This document shows positions 1 through 6,108 of a stretch of 6,783 nucleotides of DNA, in pieces. The notes beneath the pieces are model-generated. The model ran no database searches and was not told the DNA's origin. It saw nothing but the letters and a program-made list of their open reading frames with translations. Numbering within the stretch: the stretch's first letter is position 1; every line of letters starts with the position of its first letter. Source of the stretch: Methylobacteriaceae bacterium (lineage in GTDB: Bacteria; Pseudomonadota; Alphaproteobacteria; Rhizobiales; Beijerinckiaceae); assembly GCA_020638135.1 (NCBI GenBank), contig JACKJE010000046.1:1-6783 (forward strand). The letters are read 5' to 3'. The position numbers and the translations under genes were made by a program.

Positions 1-1166
1 CGGCCCCTGGATTGCTTCGCTTCCAGACGAAGTCGGCTAGAGTCGACTTCTGTCGGGCTCGCAATGACGGTTTGAGGGGCGACAGGCGCCGCCTGCGTTC
101 CGGCCTTGACGCGCACGCGGCGTTTTTGCTCGCGAACCTCCGGCGCAGGCGCTTTCGGGACTTCTCTCAACTGCGCGACGCGCACATCCTCGTCATCGTC
201 GTCATCGATATCGTTCGACGCGCCGAACACCAGAAGCGCCGCCAGCCGTTGTAATTCGTTGCGCGGCTCCGGCGTCTCGCGCGGGTGGATGCGCGGCATG
301 GGCGGCGCGCGGCGCAAATCCGGCGCGTCGAATTCCTCGATCACCACGCGCTGCGCGGCGTCGCCGAGAAAGAATTCGGTGCGCGCCATTTCCGGCGAGC
401 GGGGAATGAGGATTTCGATCAGCGGGCGCGGCGTCGCATGGGCGATTTCGACCGGCTGGGCGGCGAGCGGCTCGATCGCAGGCGCCGTGGCGACGGTCGC
501 GAGGCCCTGTTGGGCGACCGCGTCGGCGGCCTGCGCGACCGCCTGCAGCGGCGCTTCGGCCGGCAGGATGGCGACGATCTCCGCCGATGTCTCGGCGGCG
601 GCCTCGGCCGGGTTCTTCGGCTTGCGATCGGGCGTGCGGGTGAAGCGCACCCAGCCGGGCTTGCGGCTCTGGCGCTCCACGCGCGCGGCCGCATCGGCCT
701 CGTCCTGCGCGCGGCGCTCGGCCTCGAGGCGGCGCAAGTCCTCCTTGCGGCGTTCGAGTTCGGCGGCCGAGGAGCGGGCGAAGCGGATGTCGCCCGTCGC
801 GGTCTTGGCGACAAGGCCGGGGCGCGGCGACAGGCGGCCGGCCTTCTCGACGGATTTCGAGGCCTTCGCGGTCGCCTTGTCGACGCGCGCCATGGCCATG
901 TCGAGCGACGCGCCCATGGCGACCAGCGGGCCCGGCGGGATGAAGGTCTGCGGCGGCGCCGGCGCGGGCGGCGGAATGGGCGCGGGCCCCAGGCGCGGCG
1001 GTTCGACGAACCGCAGCGGCGGGCGCTGCGGATGGCCGTCGGCGGCCACCTCGCGGATCATGACCGGATTGGTGTTGCGCTGCTTCTTGCGCCGGGCCTC
1101 CGGCTTGCCGCCGCTCTCGTCCTTGAGGGCGTCGAGCATCTTGGCGATCCAGGCGTCGAAGGTCAT
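1..1166 (-). CDS. Unrecognised Pro/Ala/charge-rich protein, C-terminus beyond left edge
   Basis: I do not recognise this protein. The frame starting at ATG 1166-1164 (MTFDAWIAKMLDAL) stays open for 388 codons to the window edge, so the gene is partial. Codons end mostly in G or C, and the product is balanced in charge, unlike the Arg/Gly-rich overlapping frames. Visible parts are a short probably helical N-terminus (1-14), a basic patch (24-30, ARRKKQR), a Pro-rich linker (about 46-80), a charged helical stretch that could form a coiled coil (about 133-170), an Ala/Pro-rich segment (about 185-247), and an acidic run of five Asp plus Glu (321-326). There is no signal peptide or membrane segment, so a cytoplasmic protein is inferred, perhaps largely disordered with a scaffold or adaptor character. 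GGAA at 1177-1174, seven bases before ATG, supports the start. Residues from about 366 onward are encoded by a repeat-like element. The gene is divergent from tex. Function is unknown. Confidence 0.72.
   Translation of the reverse strand, partial: MTFDAWIAKMLDALKDESGGKPEARRKKQRNTNPVMIREVAADGHPQRPPLRFVEPPRLGPAPIPPPAPAPPQTFIPPGPLVAMGASLDMAMARVDKATAKASKSVEKAGRLSPRPGLVAKTATGDIRFARSSAAELERRKEDLRRLEAERRAQDEADAAARVERQSRKPGWVRFTRTPDRKPKNPAEAAAETSAEIVAILPAEAPLQAVAQAADAVAQQGLATVATAPAIEPLAAQPVEIAHATPRPLIEILIPRSPEMARTEFFLGDAAQRVVIEEFDAPDLRRAPPMPRIHPRETPEPRNELQRLAALLVFGASNDIDDDDDEDVRVAQLREVPKAPAPEVREQKRRVRVKAGTQAAPVAPQTVIASPTEVDSSRLRLEAKQSRG
6..70. repeat. Dispersed repeat-like element overlapping the left gene
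   Basis: The outer ends (cctggattgcttcgct at 6-21 and gctcgcaatgacgg at 57-70) match, from memory, the common alphaproteobacterial intergenic repeat GTCATTGCGAGC...GAAGCAATCCAGG. Between them is an inner inverted repeat, gaagtcg (29-35) and cgacttc (44-50), with an 8-base loop. Only one copy is visible in this window, so the repeat assignment rests on recall plus the inner stem. It lies in frame within the 3' part of the leftward open frame. Confidence 0.55.
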
Positions 1167-1173
1167 GAGAAGG

Positions 1174-1177
1174 TTCC
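1174..1177 (-). promoter_or_regulatory. Ribosome binding site of the left gene
   Basis: Reading leftward, GGAA is followed by seven bases and then ATG at 1166. This is a partial Shine-Dalgarno match at good spacing. It favours this start over the overlapping leftward frame that opens at 1185. Confidence 0.45.
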
Positions 1178-1203
1178 AGGCACACGCAATACTGCCGTTA
1201 GGG

Positions 1204-1221
1204 TTAACCCGCCGCGGTTAA
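1204..1221. promoter_or_regulatory. TTAACC-N6-GGTTAA palindrome between divergent genes
   Basis: TTAACC (1204-1209) and GGTTAA (1216-1221) form a perfect 6-bp inverted repeat with a 6-base centre, 38 bases upstream of the left gene's start and 115 bases upstream of tex. Two-fold symmetry in a divergent promoter region suggests a dimeric regulator's operator. TTAACC also resembles half-sites of the alphaproteobacterial cell-cycle regulator CtrA, but the two TTAA cores are 10 bases apart rather than the 7 of the full CtrA consensus. The regulator is unknown. It could also lie near the -35/-10 region of the leftward promoter. Confidence 0.4.
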
Positions 1222-1274
1222 GGCGTGGTTATTTCGCGGCCTTTTTGTGCGACCGGAATCGTCCACAGGCGATT

Positions 1275-1303
1275 TTGACCCCTTCGCGTGAGGCGCCTAC
1301 GAC
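1275..1303 (+). promoter_or_regulatory. Weak candidate promoter for tex
   Basis: TTGACC (1275-1280) is a good -35 match. Seventeen bases downstream lies TACGAC (1298-1303), a poor -10 that matches at three of six positions. Transcription would begin about 25 bases before the tex ATG. No better pair was found between 1167 and 1336. Confidence 0.2.
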
Positions 1304-1336
1304 TTGCCTCCCCAAAGATTCGAGTCGGGTCTGCCC

Positions 1337-3652
1337 ATGAAATCGATCAGCCAGCGTATCGCAGAGGAATTGAACGTCGCCACGGGGCAGGTGTCCGCCG
1401 CAGTCGAACTTCTGGACGGCGGGGCGACCGTTCCCTTCATCGCGCGCTACCGCAAGGAGGCGACCGGCGCGCTCGACGACACGCAATTGCGCAATCTGGA
1501 AGAGCGCCTGCGCTATCTGCGCGAGCTGGAGGAGCGGCGCGCGGCCATCCTCGACAGCGTGAAGGCGCAAGGCAAGCTCGACGCCGCGCTGGAGGCGCAG
1601 ATCAACGCGGCGGACTCGAAGGCGCGGCTGGAAGACATCTATCTGCCCTACAAGCCCAAGCGCCGCACCAAGGCGCAGATCGCGCGCGAGAACGGGCTGG
1701 AGCCGCTGGCGGACGCGCTGATGGCTCATCCCGAGCGCGATCCGAAGGCGCAAGCGGCGGGATTCGTGAAGGCGGAAGCCGTCGAGACGCCGGAGGCGGC
1801 GCTGGAAGGCGCGCGCGCCATTCTGGTCGAACGCTTCGCCGAGGACGCCGAACTGATCGGCCGTCTGCGCGAAGACTTCTGGAAGCGCGGGGTCCTCACC
1901 ACCAAGGTGCGCGACGGCAAGGCCGAGGCCGGCGCAAAATTCGCCGACTATTTCGATTTCTCGGAGCCGCTGACAAAGCTGCCCTCGCACCGCATCCTCG
2001 CGGTCATGCGCGGCGAGCGCGAAGAAGTTCTGGACCTGCGCATGGTCGCGGACCCCGCGGCCGACCCTGCTTCGCGCGTTGCCGGCCCGTATGAACTCGC
2101 GATTGCTGCGCGCGTTGGCGTGTCCGACCGCGGTCGTCCCGGCGACAAATGGCTTGTCGATTGCGTGCGCTGGGCCTGGCGCACCAAGATCGAGATGCAA
2201 CTCGCGGTCGACCTGCGGCTGCGGCTGTGGACTCACGCGGAAGACGAGGCGGTGCGGGTCTTCGGCGCGAACCTGCGCGACCTCTTGCTGGCCGCGCCCG
2301 CCGGCGCGCGCGCGACCATGGGGCTCGATCCCGGCTTCCGCACCGGCGTGAAAGTCGCGTTGGTGGACGCGACCGGCAAGGTGACAGCGACCACCGCCAT
2401 CTATCCGCACGAACCGCAGAGACGCTGGGACGAGAGCCTCGCCGCGCTCGCGGCGCTGTGCGCCCGGCACAATGTCGACCTCATCGCGATCGGCAATGGC
2501 ACGGCGTCGCGCGAGACGGATCGCCTGGTCGCCGATCTCCTCAAGAAGCATCCGCAGATCAAGGCGACGAAGGTCGTGGTGTCGGAGGCCGGCGCGTCCG
2601 TCTATTCGGCGTCCGCCTATGCGGCTGCCGAACTGCCGGAGCTCGACGTGACGCTGCGCGGCGCGGTGTCGATCGCGCGGCGCCTGCAGGACCCGCTCGC
2701 CGAACTCGTAAAGGTCGAGCCAAAAGCGATCGGCGTCGGCCAGTACCAGCACGATGTCGCCGAGCACAAGCTCAATCGCTCGCTCGACGCGGTCGTGGAA
2801 GACTGCGTCAACGCGGTGGGCGTGGACGTGAATACGGCGTCGGCCAAACTCTTGGCGCGCGTGTCGGGCGTCGGCGAGAGCCTTGCGGAGTCCATCGTCA
2901 GCTATCGCAACGAGGCGGGCTCGTTCCGCAATCGCGCGGCTTTGAAGAAAGTGCCGCGCCTCGGCGCGCGCGCGTTCGAATTGTCGGCCGGCTTCCTGCG
3001 CATCAATGGCGGCGAGGACCCGCTCGACCGCTCCGGCGTGCATCCGGAAGCCTATCCGGTCGTACGGCGCATCGCGCAAAAGGCGGGCGCCGACGTGTCG
3101 ACGCTGATCGGCAATTCCAAGATCCTGTCGTCGTTGAAGCCCGCCGATTTCACCGACGCGACCTTCGGCCTGCCGACCGTGGTCGACATTTTCAAGGAGC
3201 TGGAGAAGCCGGGCCGCGATCCGCGTCCGGCTTTCAAGACCGCCGATTTCAGGGAAGGCGTCGAGACGATTTCCGATCTCAAGCCCGGCATGATCCTTGA
3301 GGGCGTAGTGACGAATGTCGCGGCCTTCGGCGCCTTCGTCGATGTCGGCGTGCATCAGGACGGGCTGGTGCATGTCTCCGCCATGAGCCGCAACTTCGTG
3401 AAAGACCCGCGCGAAGTCGCCAAGCCCGGCGACATCGTGAAGGTGAAGGTTCTCGACGTCGATGTTCCGCGCAAGCGCATTGGATTGACGATGCGGCTCG
3501 ATGACGCCGCCGAACCGCGCAAGCCCGGTCAGCGGCAGGGCGACCAGATGACGCGCGGCCAGGAGCGTTTCGCGCGCCAGCCCGAGCGCAAGCAGGATGC
3601 CGGCGGCGCGCTGGCCGCGGCGCTCGCCAAGGCGCAGGCGCGGCGGGGCTAG
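1337..3652 (+). CDS. tex: Transcription accessory protein Tex (Spt6-like RNA-binding protein)
   Basis: Tex is a conserved cytoplasmic nucleic-acid-binding protein related to eukaryotic Spt6 and implicated in transcription and RNA metabolism. The 771 residues have the usual family length and order. The N-terminal helical Tex_N region (about 1-190) includes TVPFIARYRKEATG (31-44) and DIYLPYKPKRRTKA (100-113). A YqgF/RNase H-like domain begins at GLDPGFRTG (329-337) and contains IGNGTASRET (385-394). Helix-hairpin-helix repeats lie at about 490-560, followed by DRSGVHPE (from 564), and an S1 RNA-binding domain spans about 648-722 (LKPGMILEGVVTNV, GAFVDVG, GLVHVS). A basic tail ends in an Ala-rich helix (GALAAALAKAQARRG). 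The start at 1337 fits the family N-terminus. An upstream in-frame TTG at 1304 would only add 11 unrelated residues. The Shine-Dalgarno is weak (cggg, 1326-1329). It is a stand-alone gene, divergent from its left neighbour and followed by a palindrome. Confidence 0.97.
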   Translation: MKSISQRIAEELNVATGQVSAAVELLDGGATVPFIARYRKEATGALDDTQLRNLEERLRYLRELEERRAAILDSVKAQGKLDAALEAQINAADSKARLEDIYLPYKPKRRTKAQIARENGLEPLADALMAHPERDPKAQAAGFVKAEAVETPEAALEGARAILVERFAEDAELIGRLREDFWKRGVLTTKVRDGKAEAGAKFADYFDFSEPLTKLPSHRILAVMRGEREEVLDLRMVADPAADPASRVAGPYELAIAARVGVSDRGRPGDKWLVDCVRWAWRTKIEMQLAVDLRLRLWTHAEDEAVRVFGANLRDLLLAAPAGARATMGLDPGFRTGVKVALVDATGKVTATTAIYPHEPQRRWDESLAALAALCARHNVDLIAIGNGTASRETDRLVADLLKKHPQIKATKVVVSEAGASVYSASAYAAAELPELDVTLRGAVSIARRLQDPLAELVKVEPKAIGVGQYQHDVAEHKLNRSLDAVVEDCVNAVGVDVNTASAKLLARVSGVGESLAESIVSYRNEAGSFRNRAALKKVPRLGARAFELSAGFLRINGGEDPLDRSGVHPEAYPVVRRIAQKAGADVSTLIGNSKILSSLKPADFTDATFGLPTVVDIFKELEKPGRDPRPAFKTADFREGVETISDLKPGMILEGVVTNVAAFGAFVDVGVHQDGLVHVSAMSRNFVKDPREVAKPGDIVKVKVLDVDVPRKRIGLTMRLDDAAEPRKPGQRQGDQMTRGQERFARQPERKQDAGGALAAALAKAQARRG

Positions 3653-3658
3653 AACACA

Positions 3659-3740
3659 GCCGGGACCGCGAGCCTTCGGCCGCAATCAATCGGCGTTGGG
3701 ACATCGCGGCATGTGCCGGCCGGAGGCCGGCGGTCCCGGC
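3659..3740. repeat. GC-rich imperfect palindrome after tex (REP-like or terminator)
   Basis: An exact 11-bp inverted repeat, gccgggaccgc (3659-3669) and gcggtcccggc (3730-3740), continues inward with indels. The segment gccttcggcc (3672-3681) pairs imperfectly with ggccggaggcc (3718-3728). The central loop is roughly 3684-3714. It starts six bases after the tex stop, so it may end or stabilise the tex transcript. There is no T-run, so a classical intrinsic terminator is not shown. The form resembles repetitive extragenic palindromes, but no second copy is visible here. Confidence 0.6.
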
Positions 3741-3781
3741 GCCGATTCGCTTGCGCGTGTCGGTGCGCTATCTTGAGCCAT

Positions 3782-3786
3782 GGAGG
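3782..3786 (+). promoter_or_regulatory. Ribosome binding site fixing the start at 3794
   Basis: GGAGG is a full Shine-Dalgarno core, seven bases before ATG 3794. It decides against the in-frame upstream GTG at 3713, which lies inside the preceding palindrome. Confidence 0.8.
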
Positions 3787-3793
3787 ACAGCCG

Positions 3794-4612
3794 ATGACGA
3801 CGACCGAAGAGAAACGCTCGGCGTTTCGCGCGCTGCATGCCGAGGGATGCTTCGTCATTCCCAATCCGTGGGACGCCGGCAGCGCGCGCATGCTGCAGCA
3901 TCTCGGTTTCAAGGCGCTCGCCTCGACGAGCGCGGGCTTCGCCTGGACGATCGGCCAGCCGGATTATCGCGTCAGCCGCGCCGCCGCGCTCGCGCATCTC
4001 GCGCTGCTCTCCGCCGCCGTCGACGTGCCGGTCAATGCGGATTTCGAATCCGGTTTCGCAGCCACGCCCGAGGGCGTCGCCGAGAGCGTGCAGCTCGCGA
4101 TCGAGGCGGGGGTCTCCGGGCTTTCCATCGAAGACCGCGATCTCGAGCGCGGGCGGCTCTACGACACGGCGATGGCGCTCGAACGGCTGCGCGCGGCGCG
4201 CGCCGCGATTGTCGACAGCCTCGCTGATGTCCTGCTGGTCGCGCGCACGGAAATCCTGCTGATCGAGCCGGACGAAATCACGCGCGCCATCGACAGCCTT
4301 GTCGCCTTCGCGGACGCCGGCGCCGATTGCCTGTATGCGCCGGGCGTGCGCAAGCGCGAAGATATTGCGGCGATGGCGCGGGCGGTCGCGCCGAAGTCGC
4401 TCAACGTGCTGGCGATCGACCCGACCATGACGCTCGCCGAACTCGCCGATCTCGGCGTGCGGCGGATCAGTATCGGCGGCGCGCTCGCCCGCGTCGGCTG
4501 GGCGGCGACCGTCGCCGCCGCCAAGGAGCTTCGGGACGGCTCGTTCACGCCGCTCGCCGGCGGCATGCCGTCGAAAGAGCTCAATGGCGTGTTTGCGGGA
4601 TTTCCCGCGTAG
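3794..4612 (+). CDS. Isocitrate lyase/PEP mutase superfamily protein, substrate unknown
   Basis: The 272-residue protein has the size of the single-domain TIM-barrel enzymes of the isocitrate lyase/phosphoenolpyruvate mutase superfamily. These make or break C-C or C-P bonds next to a carboxylate, with bound magnesium. Family landmarks are NPWDAGSARM (24-33), the metal-loop strand VNADFESGF (80-88), SIEDRD (111-116), ARTEILL (150-156), the GADCLYAPG segment near the middle-right, and a late barrel strand RRISIGG. The Lys-Lys-Cys-Gly-His loop of isocitrate and 2-methylisocitrate lyases is missing, so it is neither AceA nor PrpB. The first Asp of the PEP-mutase DxD-type loop is replaced by Asn81. 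This matches, from memory, the large uncharacterised NADFE branch often annotated as carboxyvinyl-carboxyphosphonate phosphorylmutase. That name is not justified here because no phosphonate genes are nearby. It is cytoplasmic, with no signal peptide. Spacing on both sides suggests its own transcription unit. Confidence 0.9.
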   Translation: MTTTEEKRSAFRALHAEGCFVIPNPWDAGSARMLQHLGFKALASTSAGFAWTIGQPDYRVSRAAALAHLALLSAAVDVPVNADFESGFAATPEGVAESVQLAIEAGVSGLSIEDRDLERGRLYDTAMALERLRAARAAIVDSLADVLLVARTEILLIEPDEITRAIDSLVAFADAGADCLYAPGVRKREDIAAMARAVAPKSLNVLAIDPTMTLAELADLGVRRISIGGALARVGWAATVAAAKELRDGSFTPLAGGMPSKELNGVFAGFPA

Positions 4613-4630
4613 GCGAGCGTTTTCACGATT

Positions 4631-4738
4631 CCTCATGCTGAGGAGCGGGCGGAGCCCGCGTCTCGAAGCATGGCCGGATTATGCGCGGTGCGGCCATCCT
4701 TCGAGACGCGCTGCTACGCAGCGCTCCTCAGGATGAGG
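4631..4738. repeat. 108-bp cruciform-like intergenic repeat with two side hairpins
   Basis: The left arm (4631-4675) and right arm (4692-4738) are inverted copies around a 16-base centre. The outer 17 bases (cctcat.ctgaggagcg) and inner 19 bases (cgcgtctcgaag.atggcc) pair at 34 of 36 positions. Each arm is interrupted by its own small hairpin: gcgggc-gga-gcccgc (4645-4659) on the left and gcgctgc-tac-gcagcgc (4708-4724) on the right. The whole could fold as a four-way structure in RNA or extruded DNA. It recalls the ctcatcctgaggag...cgtctcgaagg intergenic repeats of Hyphomicrobiales. It begins 18 bases after the preceding stop codon, so it may also act as a transcript 3' end for the upstream gene. 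Confidence 0.85.
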
Positions 4739-4747
4739 ATTCGTGTA

Positions 4748-4776
4748 TTGGCTCCGGTCTTCGTCCCCCATAAACT
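4748..4776 (+). promoter_or_regulatory. Candidate promoter for the esterase-like gene
   Basis: TTGGCT (4748-4753) and TAAACT (4771-4776) are separated by 17 bases, and each matches the sigma-70-type consensus at four of six positions. The pair sits just after the repeat and would give a leader of roughly 20 bases before GTG 4804. This suits a gene transcribed independently of its upstream neighbour. Confidence 0.35.
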
Positions 4777-4790
4777 CGTCGCCAAATTCA

Positions 4791-4796
4791 GGGAGG
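4791..4796 (+). promoter_or_regulatory. Ribosome binding site for the GTG start at 4804
   Basis: GGGAGG, seven bases ahead of GTG 4804, is a strong Shine-Dalgarno. It supports the non-ATG start over the next in-frame ATG at 4861, which would remove the conserved N-terminal helix. Confidence 0.8.
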
Positions 4797-4803
4797 ACGC
4801 GCC

Positions 4804-6003
4804 GTGAACGAACACGTCGCCATCAAGTCGAACTACGATTTTGCAGCCGTGCGCGCTGCCATGCAGCGCTATGTCGACGGCGACATTCTCGCCGGCGTGT
4901 CGTGGGCGCTGCTCGAGGGGCGCGACATCGTCGACATGCAGGCGGTGGGCTTTTCCGATCGCGAGACGCAGGCGCCGTTGCGCTTCGACCACATCTTTCG
5001 CGCCTTCTCCAACACCAAGCTGGTCACGTCCTGCGCGATCATGCTGCTGGTGGAGGAGGGCAAGCTGCGGCTCGACGATCCGATCGAGGCCTACATTCCG
5101 CAGCTCGGCAACCGCCGCGTGCTGAAGGCGGGCGCGGCCGATATCGGCGACACGGAGCCTGCGCGGCGTTCGATCACGGTGCGCGATCTCCTGTCGCATC
5201 AGGCGGGGCTGAGCTACGGCATTTTCGATCCGGGAACGCCGATTTTCACAGCCTATAACGCGCGCAAGGTTCTCAATCCCTTGACGCCGCTGGCCGACAT
5301 GATCGATCAGCTGGAGCAGCTGCCGCTGATCTTCCATCCCGGCGAGAACTGGGAATATTCGGTCGCCACCGACGTGCTGGGGCGGCTCGTGGAAGTCGTC
5401 TCGGGCCAGGCTTTCGACGCCTTCATCAAGGCGCGCATTTTCGATCCGCTCGGCATGGTCGACACCGGTTTCTATGCGCCGCCGGAAAAGCAGGACAGGC
5501 TCGTCGGCTATTACAAAGGGGCGGACCTGCTCGATCCCACGAAGCCCGGCCTGACGAAACTCGAGAACTCGCCTTATCCCGGCGCCTATCTCCAGCCGCT
5601 TCCGCGCCTCTCGGGGGGCGGCGGGCTGGTGACGACGATGTCGGACATGATCGCGCTTATACGCGCGCTGCTGCCGGGCGGGCCTCGTCTGCTCAAAGAC
5701 GAGACGATCGACGAGATGATGCGCAACCAGTTGCCGGGCGGCCAGTGGATCCGCTTTGCGATGCTGGGCGCGATGCCCGGCAAGGCCTACGGTCTCGGCG
5801 GCGCGGTGACGGCCGAGCCAGGTCCGCTCGATCCGCCGTCGGCGGCTGGCGAATTCCAGTGGGGCGGGGTGGCCGGCACGCACTGGTTCATCAACCCACG
5901 CCAGAATGTCGCGGGCGTCGTCATGGCGCAGCGCTACATGGCCTTCTGGAACCCGTTCTTTTTCGATTTCAAGCGGCAGGCCTATGCGGCGATGAAGCGT
6001 TAA
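4804..6003 (+). CDS. Serine beta-lactamase-fold hydrolase, probably family VIII-type esterase
   Basis: This 399-residue protein belongs to the serine beta-lactamase/penicillin-binding-protein-like family (Pfam Beta-lactamase, PF00144), which includes class C beta-lactamases, D-peptidases and family VIII carboxylesterases such as EstB. The nucleophile motif is S69-N-T-K72. LLSHQAGL (129-136) is a typical family block. The catalytic Tyr is Y185 in EYSVATDVLG, with Val where class C enzymes have Asn in YxN. SGGGGL lies at 270-275. WGGVAGTHW (353-361) replaces the KTG box and resembles the WGG box of family VIII esterases. No signal peptide is visible, so it probably acts in the cytoplasm. That argues against a periplasmic beta-lactamase or cell-wall peptidase and for hydrolysis of small esters or amides. 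The substrate cannot be deduced. The start codon is GTG, with a strong ribosome binding site. Avoid annotating it as a resistance gene. Confidence 0.92.
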   Translation: MNEHVAIKSNYDFAAVRAAMQRYVDGDILAGVSWALLEGRDIVDMQAVGFSDRETQAPLRFDHIFRAFSNTKLVTSCAIMLLVEEGKLRLDDPIEAYIPQLGNRRVLKAGAADIGDTEPARRSITVRDLLSHQAGLSYGIFDPGTPIFTAYNARKVLNPLTPLADMIDQLEQLPLIFHPGENWEYSVATDVLGRLVEVVSGQAFDAFIKARIFDPLGMVDTGFYAPPEKQDRLVGYYKGADLLDPTKPGLTKLENSPYPGAYLQPLPRLSGGGGLVTTMSDMIALIRALLPGGPRLLKDETIDEMMRNQLPGGQWIRFAMLGAMPGKAYGLGGAVTAEPGPLDPPSAAGEFQWGGVAGTHWFINPRQNVAGVVMAQRYMAFWNPFFFDFKRQAYAAMKR

Positions 6004-6035
6004 GGCGAGCGGGCGCGCGTAACCTTCCGTTCGCC
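6004..6035 (+). terminator. Possible stem-loop directly after the esterase-like gene
   Basis: ggcgagcgg (6004-6012) pairs with ccgttcgcc (6027-6035) at eight of nine positions plus one G-T wobble, around a 14-base loop, starting at the base after the TAA stop. There is no following T-run, and stems of this size are easy to find in GC-rich DNA, so the call is weak. Confidence 0.25.
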
Positions 6036-6095
6036 CTGCGGCGCCGGCGCGCTTGCATCGGCGGCCTGCTTGCGGTCCTTTCGGGGCCGAAGCCT

Positions 6096-6100
6096 GAAGG
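6096..6100 (+). promoter_or_regulatory. Ribosome binding site of pgm
   Basis: GAAGG, eight bases ahead of ATG 6109, sets the pgm start. The product then begins like known phosphoglucomutases, with an N-terminal RAGQ segment. I found no convincing promoter between 6004 and 6095. Confidence 0.6.
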
Positions 6101-6108
6101 AATCACGC

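Noticed and set aside
202..1185. 327-codon leftward frame overlapping the left gene
   Set aside because: Its product is almost all Arg, Gly, Ala and Pro. The frame starting at 1166 has a better ribosome binding site, G/C-ending codons and a balanced composition, and it continues past 202 to the edge.
1204..1221. Canonical CtrA full site (TTAA-N7-TTAA)
   Set aside because: The two TTAA cores are separated by 10 bases, not 7. Only a half-site resemblance can be claimed.
106..1340. Rightward frames at 106-1221 and 285-1340, opposite the left gene
   Set aside because: Both are Arg/Ser/Ala-rich low-complexity shadows of the leftward gene. They have no recognisable motifs, and the second runs through the divergent promoter region into tex.
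1229..3685. 818-codon open frame on the minus strand covering all of tex
   Set aside because: Its codon first positions face tex third positions. Antisense stops would need tex codons TTA, CTA or TCA, which are very rare in this GC-rich gene, so the frame stays open by default. The product is Arg/His-rich and matches no family I know, while tex is unmistakable.
3713..3793. Upstream GTG start for the isocitrate lyase/PEP mutase protein
   Set aside because: The added 27 residues would be encoded mainly by the intergenic palindrome and have no family counterpart. GGAGG at 3782-3786 points to 3794.
3686..4636. 316-codon minus-strand frame opposite the isocitrate lyase/PEP mutase gene
   Set aside because: It is an antisense shadow, Arg-rich with no motifs. 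The plus-strand gene has clear family motifs and a strong ribosome binding site.
3653..4803. A functional operon or phosphonate/antibiotic cluster made of the two middle enzymes
   Set aside because: The genes are separated by large palindrome-bearing gaps, the second has its own candidate promoter, and no phosphonate, transporter or resistance partner genes are present.
4714..5883. 389-codon minus-strand frame opposite the esterase-like gene
   Set aside because: It is an antisense shadow starting inside the coding strand of a clearly recognised enzyme, with no family signature of its own.
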